DNA from: Ampelomyces quisqualis
Lineage: Eukaryota > Ascomycota > Dothideomycetes > Pleosporales > Phaeosphaeriaceae
Assembly (NCBI GenBank): GCA_018398575.1
Contig: JAGTXZ010000010.1
Span: 2,480,001-2,544,000, forward strand
Direction of reading: 5' to 3'
Length of the DNA: 64,000 nucleotides
In this document: in pieces, positions 21,289 through 32,908 of the stretch
Layout: the number at the start of each line of letters is the position of its first letter
Position numbering within the stretch: the first letter of the stretch is position 1
The notes under the pieces: generated by a model
The model's input: the letters and a program-made list of their open reading frames with translations, nothing else
What the model was told of the DNA's origin: nothing
Databases searched by the model: none
Position numbers and translations under genes: made by a program

Positions 21289-23058
21289 ATGAGTGACAGA
21301 ACAATATTGGCTTAGAATTGGCCCCGCGAGAGGAAATATGTCGCATATGCTTATATAACTTAGCTATGTATAGTAATAATAAGAATCCGAGTACGCTGGC
21401 CAGCAAAGATCCTTCTTGAGACGAACCCTGTTAGGATGAAATGCTCGGCCTCTTATTATCATGCCAGACTGAACCGGAACAAGTGTTCCGTGAAATCGCC
21501 TGTCACGTGCCTATGTATAGCAGCAATCAATTATCATATGCACGTTTGGTACCCAGAGATAGCCACTATCGAAACTACCCTGGTTATGGCCACGCATGAT
21601 GCCGCTTGCGTTCGCAAAACCACTCCGGGCCAATCCTTCTAGGCAGCGAATCAGACCATGTTTCGTGTGATTTACGACCGGGATATTGTACTCCGTACGG
21701 AAGATCGGCATTACACAGCACGAGCTTACAGTGCAGATCGTTACAATGTCGAAAGCATTTGTCGCGCAAGCTACGTAACGTAGTGGAAAATGTTGCAGGA
21801 GAACTTGCTGTTGTGAACAGTGTGGTTACGCTCACATGCAGATCAGGGTTTGAACTCTTGTAATCTGAGATCTTTCCCGGATCCTACAAGTAGCCTTGGA
21901 GATTCCCGTGGTGCATGTGTAATGGAGGCAAGTCTCTCGCTTGCTGCAAAAGTGCGACGCAAATTCGGACAGCTGATTGATTGACCAGAAAAATCTTTCT
22001 TAGAAGATCTGCATTCGATTGGTAGTTCATTTGTAAACCAGATGATGGCAGGTACCGCGTATCGAGATACCGAACTCGGAAAGCACCTTGCGTGTGGATC
22101 AATCCTTCGCTCCGTATGCAAGCGAGAAAATAAACTCGCTGATGGCTGATTCGATAAAAAAAGCTCTGGCATTCCTGCTTTGTTCCTCTCCACGGCGTAC
22201 TTGAGAGTGGGAATAGCCAACCATGTCTGTACCGCACCTCGAACGGTATGAGTTATACCGAGGCATGAGCCAACAGCATAGAAGTCATACAGATGTACTT
22301 TTGTGATGGCCTCTTCCACGGGCAAGGCTGTAGAATCGGTTTCAAGTCTTCCGCTTTCGCTCGGACCCAACAGGTTCTCAGGCCGCTAGACTGACTCCCA
22401 AACACAACTGAATAGCAAACCAGCCGCCCCAGCCGCTGTCAAATGCGCCTGGACCAAATGGGGAAACACACTCGTTCACAACCTGCAGCGCGTGTGCGGC
22501 AAGGGGGGTCCGAGGACGAACAATGAGTCTGTTGGTTAGATTGAGGAAAGAGTCAGCAGTCTGTCGGTTAGATTAAAGAAAGAGTCAGCGTAGTCACACA
22601 CCGATCGTCGCGACGTTCTTGGCATCACGCAACGTGGTGGGTACAGCATAGGACCACTTGGGTGAAACGCCATGGTGGAGCGACGGCCGGCTTACCCCGC
22701 GAATGTAGGGACTGGGACATATACAAAGTCTGGCGCTCTCTGTCATCTCGCTTCGGAGGCTGAAAAAAACTAGTCGTCCAGGATGTAAGTTAGAAGTTCC
22801 CCTTATTACCATGCCTACTCTACCTCTCTTCTTACTCCTCTCTATACAACAAACGCCTCGAAACACCAGTAGCACCTTAAAGCTGCGACATGCCGTCAAA
22901 ATTCAACTCTTCCTTGTAGAACTATGCGCCAGGCCACGAACTCCATGGATAAACTCAGAGTAACGCCGTCCAAAGAGATATAAACAGCCCGCCCAGAGTT
23001 TCATAACGACGCGGAAGATAAGAAGACATCCGCACGACCAAAGTAACTTTTGCTCGAT
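21289..23058. other. Gene-poor intergenic region
   Basis: No supported gene. It contains one TACTCCGTA 9-mer at 21689-21697, followed at once by CGG so that it forms a palindrome-like tactccgtacgg, and a 32-bp duplication at 22527-22590. A minus-strand frame at 21843-22370 (175 codons) has protein-like stretches such as VHLYDFYAVGSCLGITHTV but no usable start or domain; it could be a relic. Confidence 0.45.
22527..22590. repeat. Two tandem copies of a 32-bp unit
   Basis: Units at 22527-22558 and 22559-22590 share ggttagatt and aaagagtcagc and differ at four positions. This is a local duplication with no evident function. Confidence 0.8.
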
Positions 23059-24728
23059 TTACACTGGCCTTATGGGAATGAGACCCTCGAGTTGTGGTGC
23101 GAGTTCGAGTATTTTTGGATCGATGGTCCAGTTGTTCAGGTCGGCCAATGTACTCTCGAAAAGAGGCGTCAAGCGCGTATAGCCCGCTTCAATATCCCAA
23201 TAGTGACATGCGTCGTCTGCGAAAAGCCAAGTTATACCAATCAGTCCAACAAAATGACCAACAGGATACTCCCGAGGCCGCTGATACAATAGTTGGCGTA
23301 CTTGTGGCCTGAAAGACGTCAGCCAGTCCGGGACAATCATCCAGCGCAGACAACATACCAGGGAACTAAGTCAATCAAAATGTCGTAAGGCGTTACTTCT
23401 TCCTTCATGGTCGGCATCATCCAATCTGGGTTAGCATTCATATTCTCAACAGTCGGCCAAATAAGATACTGGAGCAATGAGTCAGAGGTACACGATCTGT
23501 GATGATCCAGACAACTTACTCGCATCATCTTTGTCAAAATCCAGGACGAGGCCAACCTAACCGGAAGAGGGGTTGCTGGCAGGATCTTGTTCACAGTCCG
23601 AGAACACCACATGGGCACGGTTTGGGAATCCTGAGGATCTACAAATCCAAGCAAAATCGTATCCACATCCAGCTCTGCTCTGCCAAAGATCTGGCTCTCG
23701 CTCCAGCCGTTCGCCAAAAGATCTCGTTTCGATCGCCTGAAGTATGTGCAGTCAAAGCTGAATTTACTGAGGGCACTTGATGCGCCCTCGATGTCAAGAG
23801 GAGGATCCATCCGTGTAATGCCATCGACTACGCTACTAGGAAGAAAGTTCATCGATGTTTGACTCTGCTCCTGACTTCACAATTACGTCAGTTGCTGCAC
23901 ATCAACTTGCAGACAGGAATTACACTACCTTGCTTCTCGCGAGGAGCTGTCGTATGATGAAGCATTCAAGGCGTGCACATGGGCAGGGAACTGCTCACTA
24001 CCTGGAGTGCCGAATGAGTCTTCATTGGGAAGAGGAGGAGCTGACGGATCCTGGAAAGTGTCAGGAGAGCTCAAATTATATGCAACGGCTCCTCTAACCT
24101 GTAACGACTTCCTGACTTCATCTACGGAATGGTGTGCGAAACCGTTCTTCTCAAGTTCACTGGCCCACGTCGCTGCCTGGGCTCGGTCGGGAGCCATTGC
24201 CAACAACGATACGACAGACTTCATATCATCGAGCTCCTTCGCCAGCCGCCGGACGTGGGCACGAAGTTGCGTTGTGGTCTTTCCATCCTCGGCAACGTCG
24301 TACACACACGTTAGACTTTTAGATTGACAAGTGTTACACTTTGGTCGGACGCCGTCACACTAAGCCCTTGATTAACAACCGATCGGGTCTGGACGTAAGT
24401 CTATCACGGACCTTGGACTTGCGCTTTCTGCAACTCTCACACGCAATGGATGTTATTTTGCCACGAGGCGTACGCAAAGCGTAAGTCCCAGATATGGGAG
24501 ATGAGTGTTGTCCTCGGGCATTTGCAAAGGGACCCCCCAGTCCCTGTTTGGGAGCCAGCGGGGCTTTGTGAACTGCTGACGCACCCGCTACTTGCGGGCG
24601 AATCGCAAGTGTCGATTGTGAAGTGTCCAGATGGAGTTGATCCTGGCCCCCTTCCCATTCGGAAGAATCCTGGCTAATTTTTGTCAGCGTGGTTCAAGAT
24701 TACAGCAGCTCACATCTAACGAAGACAT
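23059..24728 (-). CDS. Zn2Cys6 transcription factor with DUF3425 domain
   Basis: The predicted protein has 471 residues from six exons: 24728-24721, 24673-24412, 24359-23929, 23874-23520, 23468-23359 and 23308-23059. Introns are 47-54 bp; all phases agree. The zinc cluster is split by the second intron: CESCRKRKSK, then CDGVRPKCNTCQSKSLTC (about residues 80-110). It is followed by a short coiled coil (TTQLRAHVRRLAKELDDM). The C-terminal half is a DUF3425 domain: VPMWCSRTVNKILPATPLPVR, ILIDLVPW, LNNWTIDPKILELAPQL. DUF3425 is more often joined to a bZIP; the Zn2Cys6 pairing also occurs. It should be a nuclear regulator of unknown targets. The first coding exon is only eight bases; it is my weakest call, chosen because the cluster frame has no other ATG and a GTTAGA donor with a CTGAC branch fits. 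Confidence 0.82.
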
Positions 24729-25118
24729 GCCAAAAGATATCGGTGGGGACCCGAACCCGTTGGGATAGTGTTATTGATTGGTGGACGCCAAGAATCGTGC
24801 GACTTCGGCTGTGGTACGGTCGGATGTGTGCTGCAATTCCCCGCCACTTCAATGTGACGGTGGTCACCTGTGGACCCAGGTAAAAGTCGGAACGTTTTGC
24901 GATACAATCTTGCGGAGCACGAATGTTTGTCTATTTAGACCCCAGTTGATCGCAGCCGGATTCTGCTAGTGACTGGGACCTAACCTTCAGAAGGCTTTCG
25001 CCGATCTCTGCCCCAAAAAAGCCGATCTCTTCAACAATCCTCGTCCACGCTTGGCAAATTCGGCCCGGATGCTGGAATTGAAGCTCCTCAAACCCTGAGA
25101 ATCGAGCGGTATCGATGA

Positions 25119-25622
25119 CTAAATTCCGAGCCAGTCTTCCCGTCGCTGGTGCTGGAGGATTGTCGCAGGAGGGAAGCACAAGCCGTCAAAGTCGTGCCGA
25201 AGTGTGTCCCACGGAACGTGCCGATCAAACGGGGTACGACATCGCCGCGGAAGCCAATTCATGGAGCAGGTGAATGCTAGTAGACTGCGGTGAAACCTCA
25301 AAGAAGTAGTAAATATTACCTTTGGAAGCCCGCCACCTGGATCACGGCTTCAGATGCTCGACGCATCATGCGGGGGTTGGAACCCGCCTCGGACAGACCT
25401 TCTAAAGCGTCCGGCAGGCTGTTACTGCCATACCAGTAATTTTGCCCTGTGGGCCTGTCAGTAGCTGGAAGAATCTTGTCTCTGTACTTACCCGGAGATG
25501 AAGTTGAAGAATGTGAAGGCATGAATGCGAGCATCCTCCCGCGCCGCACATGGACAATGAAGCTGAACGAAAATTGAGTGGAGGATGTGTGCGATATGTT
25601 TCGCAAGGAACATCAGGACGAT
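25119..25622 (-). other. Coding-like fragments, possible degraded or unassembled gene
   Basis: Two neighbouring pieces join in frame across a canonical GTAAGT...ACAG intron. Piece 25622-25492 reads as FLAKHIAHILHSIFVQLHC and on through ARIHAFTFFNFISG; piece 25454-25320 continues PTGQNYWYGSNSLPDALEGL. A third piece, 25284-25119 (AFTCSMNWLPRRC), also joins in phase and ends in a stop. The two introns would be 37 and 35 bp, shorter than any other here. A better-looking stretch in another frame (FSGFEELQFQHPGRICQAW, 25110-25050) follows the stop. I also see DGDAFETCASLETCHQSRVG upstream at 25764-25700, but no ATG or domain. Short introns and frame conflict suggest a pseudogene; a multi-exon gene I failed to assemble is the alternative. 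The family is not recognised. Confidence 0.25.
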
Positions 25623-28372
25623 CTGTCATGCATTTCGGGGATTTAGTTTGTTTATCGCCTATTTGAGCAGCGAATATGGTGAGAGTTAGTGCAAAAGCAG
25701 CACCAACACGGGACTGGTGACAAGTCTCGAGGCTGGCACAAGTTTCGAATGCGTCGCCATCCAAACACCAAGAACTGGCAAGTGCAGGTCAACCTAACCA
25801 TTAGCGCACCAAGACGAACACAGCGGGGGAGTCGGCTTAGTGGACGGCAATGCGGACTAGGCCGGACTGGCTGCAGTTCCCCAAAAGTCACCAAGGTATA
25901 CGAACCCGAAAGCAAACTCTGACAAGACTCTGTGGCAGGATATCCTGGGACCAGCCTCGTGCCAACATCCTTACCATTGAACTCTTCCCGTCGCCACTGC
26001 TCATCAGTGCGCCACTGTACGCATGAAATAGGAAGGTGTACGACAATACACTGTGATCCCACAGGCTTCGGCTGACAGAAACCTTCGAAAAGGACTTTCA
26101 CTCTTGCGCATCGAGGTCCGTGCAGCCGTCAACCTTTGAGATCGCCCGCACACCACACAATTTCGACGATGTTCGAGACCTAGAGATTGACGTACCTTAC
26201 TTTATTGTGGACACGGGGCTGCAAAACGTCAGTCAAATGATGCGCGTGTCGCACGCCAAAGCTGGAAGGACAATAGCGTGTATTCGGACCGATAAACGAG
26301 GCTCAGCTTGCTGGTCGCAGCGTCGCGTTGCAAGTCATCAGTTTCGCCATGCTACGGACGTACGGAGTTCTGCGACCTCTGAGGGCACATCACGCACATG
26401 ACGTAGGCTTTGGTTGTTTTCATCTCATCTTCATTCTTGAGGATACTGGAACATGGCGTCATTCTCCAAGCAGTGTGGCCTAGGCACAATGCGGGAACAT
26501 CTCTCGCGTGCATTATTAGGCCAGCTATGGTTATTTGCAGCCAATCTTGCACTTTACACTAAGGGATTATTGCTCAAAGTCGGGCTTCGCCAGGCCTGAT
26601 GGGAAGTGCCGTGCCACATTCCAGCCAAGAATGCGAACGGACTGGTATAATTAAACAGTATCGAGAAGGACTCTCGGAAATACGATACGGAGCGTGCGGT
26701 GTTGCAACATCCCCGCTGTTCCAGCGATCATTCCATATCACGTATGGCGATCGTGTGAGGCTCCGTTCCGAAGCCTGTCACCCGAGCGTCGGCTTATGTA
26801 CCAAGAAGATGACCACCGTGAACAGCTCCACAAGACTTGGATCATCTCGTCGGCAGCTAAGTCCGCGCCAGTCTAAAGTAATGCCCAGAACAGTACCCGC
26901 TATACCCTTATAAGCATTCCCATCCCAACATGATCTGGCTTTTGGCAGGGCTTTTGGCAGACCATGGGTATTGCGCATATTGTTCCTTCGATAGGTTTCT
27001 AAGCACTTTCCGGAACGCGTTCAATCGCTTACGTGCGATTGGCTGATAATAACCTATTCCATAATTCCAACCGAAAGTTCTGCCGCAACTACTTGTGGCT
27101 CACGACTGTCTTGGTCGATTGTACGGATATTCAAGACCGCTTTGTCAAAGATTGTGATGGGAAATCTTCAAGATTCAGCACGATTTATCAGAACGTGCAG
27201 TCGAAGAAGCCAAAGGATCGACACGACCAGCAACGCTTGTACGGAGAGCCGATTTCCAGTGGCGTGGACCATACAAGTGATGGCAGGCTTGCAGCGTGCA
27301 GCTCGCAAAAAGTCATTCTGCTGTGAGGCACTGAAGACAACAAAATTTGTGCCGTTTCCCCACAATGCGAGTTCAACCTGAATATCCCGGCAGCCTGTGC
27401 TACATACAAGGTACTTGACCCCATCCTCCATAAGCGGCTCACGCTAATCGTCACCGGGGTCCGTGATGAGCTGCTCAGCTCATGCTTCAGGGGTTCGTGC
27501 TAGACAGTGACAGCCATGCCTATCGTGCCGAGCATGGCTGAGCATGGCTGAGCGAGATCTGCCATTTCCAACCACCGAGATGTGGAAGACACTAGAAATT
27601 CAGATCTCATATGCAGATCCCATGGAGGGGGATGCTCTTCAGGGTTTTTTCATTTCCATAAGCTATTAATCTGGTGCAAGTCTATCCAGTAGCTCTTCCC
27701 GGAGTGAGCTCCGAGTGGTGAGAACCGTGGTATCTCTGCGCCCTGCAGATTACTGAGCTTCAGGGCCTCGATTCCAACCCGGCAGCAGTCGGGATCGCTC
27801 CCTGTGCTATCACAAAATACGGAGCAATGAACAGCTGGTTATACACTACCCGGCCACCTGCCGGGGGTTGGCGAGGGCTGCGGGTATTAGAGGATGTCAC
27901 TGCACTCCACCAAAGCCAGCCACATACCGAGTACCACATGCTCGATTGTACGGAGTAGGTGGTAGCATCTCGTAATTGAACAAACACCTCGGCCTTGCAC
28001 AGTTTTGCTCGTGTACTGTGTATGATGCCCGCGCATGTTACCCTGGACAAATAAGGTTTCGATGCAGTGCCGCATTGTCTAGACCCCGATCCAGATTCCA
28101 GACCTCATACGAGAGAACATTTCCTTGTAAATGTACAGTGAGATCGCCTGGGAGGTGGGGGCAAATCGTGACTTCGCATGCAAGGAACGAATCTAAAGGA
28201 CATGCGTACGTCATCAAAGTGAGTGTCTTAATAGCCGTGATTGTCCTCACTGAAGTACAAGCACGTGATCGTTGCGACAAAAAAGCCTCCGATGACTCAA
28301 GTATGAACGTTTGTTAACTCCTTACTGTTCGGCACGAGCCGCTGCGAATTTCGTCTTATTACTCGACACGAG

Positions 28373-28388
28373 TACTCCGTACTCCGTA
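28373..28388. repeat. Two overlapping copies of the TACTCCGTA 9-mer
   Basis: The 9-mer occurs at 28373-28381 and 28380-28388. Counting both orientations (TACGGAGTA/TACTCCGTA), exact copies in the window are at 21689, 27949, 28373, 28380, 29071, 35988, 41823 and 44870. All lie outside coding exons. About 0.5 copies are expected by chance in 64 kb of even composition. Confidence 0.85.
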
Positions 28389-29640
28389 GGTGACCGAGAC
28401 CATGGATACTGATCAACGCCCGCCAAGGCTAATTAATGCACGCATACGGAGCATGAACACGACCACCGCCCGCCATCGGGCCTTGGTTCCAAATTTTGCT
28501 TTAAGCTTCATGCCAGGGCATGAAGCCGTTTAATATAGGCTCTGCGGGACGTGGGATCACAATGCATTAGACCATCCGATCGACACATCCGAAAGAGCAT
28601 TTTCCACTGATGCTTCCAGATTGGACAGGAGCAGATTTCCGTTCCCTAGCCTATCGCGTACCATACTTTGTCCCCTACCCGGTTATACTTGCGTAATAGC
28701 ACCAGCGTCTCCGAGAAACGTCGGATGCAGTTCAACATTCGCGTGTCAAATTGTGGTCGGCTAATAATCCGTGGTGTTCGCAGAATCTTGGAAAGGGTCC
28801 AATCTAAGCCACACCCGCTCCCGAAGCTGCAATCAGGATGATAAGTACAACCAATTTCGCCGTGATCAGCCGTACAAAGGCGACCGAAGAGCTGACACGA
28901 GATGCCGAAATAACCATTGGCAATACTTACCTACGCGCAAGGTGGTTGTGCCCTATTCTCCGCCCCATTGGCATCCTCAATTTTAAAGTACCCTCGACAT
29001 TTTGATGACACAGTCACTGCTCGGAAGTGGTAATGTTTGCCGGACTGAGTACTCAAGATTTTACTACATTTACGGAGTAGATGGCGACAGTTCAAAACCC
29101 CTTGACATACGTGTCTGGACTCTGAACATGCTTCACACACAGCTTCACGTGTTTTGGCTTCAGCTATGCGACCTGATTAATGTGCCCAAAGCTGATGCCA
29201 ATAGAGACTTTTGGTTTGCAATCGAACAAATCGTGGAAAACACCTTGAGCATAGAGTATAGAGAAGCTGGTGGTGAAGGAGCAGCTCACGTGATAGCCTT
29301 AGCCTGCCCAGAAAAAGGCCTTGGCATACGCTTTGACACCGGTTGCAATTCCCCACTAACTCCGCGACGTCAATCGCGACACCAAGTTTGACGCGCACCT
29401 CCTCCAGGTGCGACCCGTTAGATCTCCACTGCGATTGCACTCTTTCCCGTTCCCTCTCTCTCTCTGCGTGCTCCCTTGCCTACACAGACCCTGCTTCTGC
29501 TGGGCAGGTCGGTTGAGCGCCTCCAGCTCTTGGGACACAGTCAGTGATAGAGACACTCAAACATCTCCAAAACAAGAAGCTCGCTGACGCCCAAGAATCT
29601 CTTTTCTGGACTTGCAGTACTACATCGCAAGCCTACGACA

Positions 29641-32194
29641 ATGACAACATCTCGCGCCGGCTCCGCCTCTGACGGCGACATGCTAGACATTCAGCACAAG
29701 GCAAACAAAATCAACCAGCGCAACGATTCCGAGATTAACGGCTCAGACAGGGTCTTCGGACTGGATGGAGCATCAGATGATCATGGTAATTTTCCCGCAA
29801 ATCGGACAAGGCACCCGCGCCGCGCACTCACTGGTTCAGGCTACAAATATCGCCCGCTAAGTCGCTCCCGTTCGCCGTCGCCGTACCGCCATAGACCTAT
29901 CCGTTCGCCGTCGCCGCAGCGTGGCAGACGTGGGGCAGACCGTTCGCCTTCTCCATACCGTCACAACAAGGCAAATCGTGATGGCAACGACCGCTCTTAT
30001 CCCAAGCGAAAAGCTTCTCCGCCTCGTGGCAGCCGACCAGAGAAGCGGCATCTCACCGAACGCGACAGGTACGATCGACGAAGCTTGCATCATCCCCATG
30101 ACGTGCGACGCGGCCCTCAGTATGCTAGCGATCACAACGCGCGCGATCAGGCGCCTGAGAGATCATTCGTCAAGGCTCCTCTTTCATATGCTGAAATAGA
30201 GAATCCGACTGCGGTACCAGACTTTCGAGAGGGCCGGCCCACTAATGGGCGACCTCAAAATTCGAGGTCCGACGATCATCAGCGGGGCAGGTCGCATCAC
30301 ACCCAGGCGCAAGCTTTGGTTGCGCAGTCAAGCCAACATCATGATGTCCAAATGTACGTCTTCTCGAACCAGACGCGTGTTGCGGAATACTGACTAAGTT
30401 GATAGGAAAATCGCCAACGACGAACCCGATTACGAGCCGGCACCTGTCGAAGACAAAGTCCCGACCGAAGAGTCGCGCGAGGAAAAGCGTCGCCGTTGGG
30501 CTGCCAAGCGCGCCGAGGCAGAAAAGAAGCAGAATCTTCTCCAACAAGCGGTTATTACAAACGCATCGGAAGTCACAGCCACGAACGCAGCATCCCCAGC
30601 ACATTTCGCCGAAAGCTCAATATCGCCCTTTGCTTCTCCACGCAACGGGACTTGTGGCTCTGCGCCCGCCTCTCCCGACGTTTTGATTATTGATAAGCCG
30701 GGCGGGCCCAGCGAAGCCAACAGTCCGGCGGCAGATAGTCCCTCCGCTGCGGATTACGATCCTCTGCAGGATATGCTGGACGACCGCGATCGGGCAGCTA
30801 TGAAGAATCAAAGTTCAGAGGTTTCGTCGGAGTCGTACCAGGAGACCGATCCCAAGGCGTTATCAACCTTACCAGGCAAGAAAGTCGTTTCTGTGAAGAA
30901 GCAAAAGAAAGAGCTTGACATGTTTGCCTCTGATGACGACGATGACGACGCTGAAGCCGCCGAAGAGGAAGATGTTGGCGCAAGAGGAACCGTTCTTGAC
31001 GAGAAACTGCTCGATAACTGGGACGATCCAGAGGGTTACTACAAGCTCATCAGTAACGAGTTGGTGAACAATGGACGCTACCGCATGGTTCGTCACTTGG
31101 GTCGTGGTGTGTTTGCAAACGTTGCGCAGGCCGAAGACAGGAATGCAGATACTCACGATCTGAGTCGCAAACTCGTTGCCATCAAGATGATCCGTCGCAA
31201 CGAACTGATGAGGAAAGCCAGTCAGAAAGAGATGGACTTCCTGCGCAAAGTCAACGAAGCAGATCCGCATGACAAGCGCCATATCGTCCGATTGCTTGGT
31301 TCTTTTGATCATAAAGGTCATCTATGCATCGTTTTCGAGCACATGTCCAAGAATCTGCGAGATCTACTGAAGGAAGAGACGAACGGCCATGGACTTGGTC
31401 TGGCCGCTGTGCGCGTTTACGCCAAACAAATGTTCAACGGTTTACAGCATTTACAAAACTGTCAAGTCATTCACCTTGATCTGAAGCCGGACAACGTGCT
31501 AGTCTCAGAGGATAAGAAGACGATCAAGCTCGCAGACTTCGGTACGGCTGTCGACAAGCGAGACATCATCGAACGCACCGAGTACCTTGTCAGTCGCTTT
31601 TACCGTGCACCCGAAATTATTCTCGGCATGGATATCAGCTATCCTGTGGACATGTGGGCAGTGGGCTGCACTGTATACGAGCTATGGACAGGCAAGATTC
31701 TCTTCACTGGCAGGTCCAACAACCAGATGGTCAAAGCTTTCATGGACTGCTTAGGGTGGCCTAGTGAGAAGCTCCTTCGCAAAGGCCTTGCCAACAATAT
31801 TCTCGATCACTTCGAGTTTGGGTCATCATTGAAGTTCATCAGCCGTGAGGTTGATAAGCAAGGCCAGGTGAGTTCGCGGACTACCTTCAATGCACCGACT
31901 AACTTTGTGCAGCTTAATGTCCGCAAGCTCGAGCAACAGAAGAAGATCAACCGTGACATGAAGACTCGTGTACATGATGCAGCTAAGGGCATCACGTCAG
32001 ACAATCCGAGTGTTACCGAGCTGAATGATCTGTCGGATCTGCTTAGCGCTTGTCTCCATATGAACGTCGAAAAGCGCTTGACGCCGAAAGAAGCCATCAA
32101 CCACAAGTTCTTTACCAGCAAGAACCTTGTCCCGAAGACTGCAGTCGTGAAACCACCCATGATTAAGCGGGGCACGCCTGGTATTCGTCGGTAA
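29641..32194 (+). CDS. prp4: Prp4-type serine/threonine protein kinase (pre-mRNA splicing)
   Basis: The protein has 833 residues from exons 29641-30353 and 30406-32194 (52-bp intron, GTACGT...GATAG). The N-terminal 330 residues are disordered and carry RS-type repeats (SRSRSPSPYR, RSPSPQRGRR, RSPSPYRHN). An acidic run (DDDDDDAEAAEEED) precedes the kinase. The kinase domain covers about 460-820. It has a Gly loop GRGVFANV, the VAIK lysine, catalytic loop HLDLKPDNVL, DFG (DFGTAVDKRD) and an APE motif (RAPEIILG). The catalytic loop reads HLD where most kinases have HRD, as in other Prp4/PRPF4B enzymes. By family knowledge it phosphorylates Prp6/Prp1 and activates the tri-snRNP in the nucleus. 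It is convergent with the DUF3445 gene. Confidence 0.93.
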
Positions 32195-32908
32195 GCTTTT
32201 GCACTTGAATTTCGAGCGTTCTGTGTTTGCGGCGACCTGCTTTCTTGCTTTTCTTGCTTTCTATGGGAGGAAGCATGTGGTTCGGTTCGATGGGCGACTC
32301 GATGAAGCATGGTTTCGGGCTTTCAACCATGGCACAAGCATAATCTCCAGCTTTCGACTTTGTACAGATGAATGATCAACAGCGACCGACGGAGGTCAAA
32401 AAGTGAGTACATTTCGCGTTGCTTTAATGCGGGTCGGCTTGTTTGCGTCACACTCAAGTCTACTCGCATCCCTGACAGCAGGGTTTGTTCACATGAAATC
32501 GACATCTTCACACGCCAGTCCATGTCGGTCAAAACCTACGTCCAACGAAGAAGAAGCTATTTGGGCTTCGACGTCTCGTGGTTTGACTGCGCGGCTCAAC
32601 TTTCCATTACTGGTGGAGATATTGGCAGGGTCATGGTACGAAATGTTCCGCATTGGCGTTCACGGTAACATTGGTTGTCTTCGACTATGATGATGGATGT
32701 TTCGGTCTTCGGGACGCAACCCAGTATCGGCCCTAAACAAATGCTTTCCACTCAAAAAGGAGCATGGAAGAAAGGAGGGGAGCAGTCTAATCTCTTTGTG
32801 TACATATATACACACAACCTTCCATGTGTCTGCTACACTCGGCAGCTTGCACAAAACAATACATAACACGATGCCCACCTTTTAACCTCCATATGCTTTG
32901 TGATTATG
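32195..32908. other. Convergent intergenic region
   Basis: This holds the 3' ends of the Prp4 gene (plus) and the DUF3445 gene (minus). No gene or repeat is seen; the open frames are unsupported. Confidence 0.5.

Larger units (their letters stand above)
24729..29640. other. Long gene-poor block with relic-like coding pieces and TACGGAGTA motifs
   Basis: Almost 5 kb with no complete gene. At 24931-26101 the minus strand has coding-like frames (see the entry at 25119-25622). Beyond 26100 the open frames are short, mutually contradictory and without domains. Four of the eight exact TACGGAGTA/TACTCCGTA copies in the window fall here, at 27949-27957, 28373-28381, 28380-28388 and 29071-29079. The last 200 bases, with pyrimidine tracts near 29440-29470, should be the promoter of the Prp4 kinase gene. 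Confidence 0.5.

Noticed and set aside
24740..24765. Possible tRNA T-arm like sequence (gggttcgggtcccc on the minus strand)
   Set aside because: The stem does not pair and no acceptor or anticodon arms can be drawn around it.
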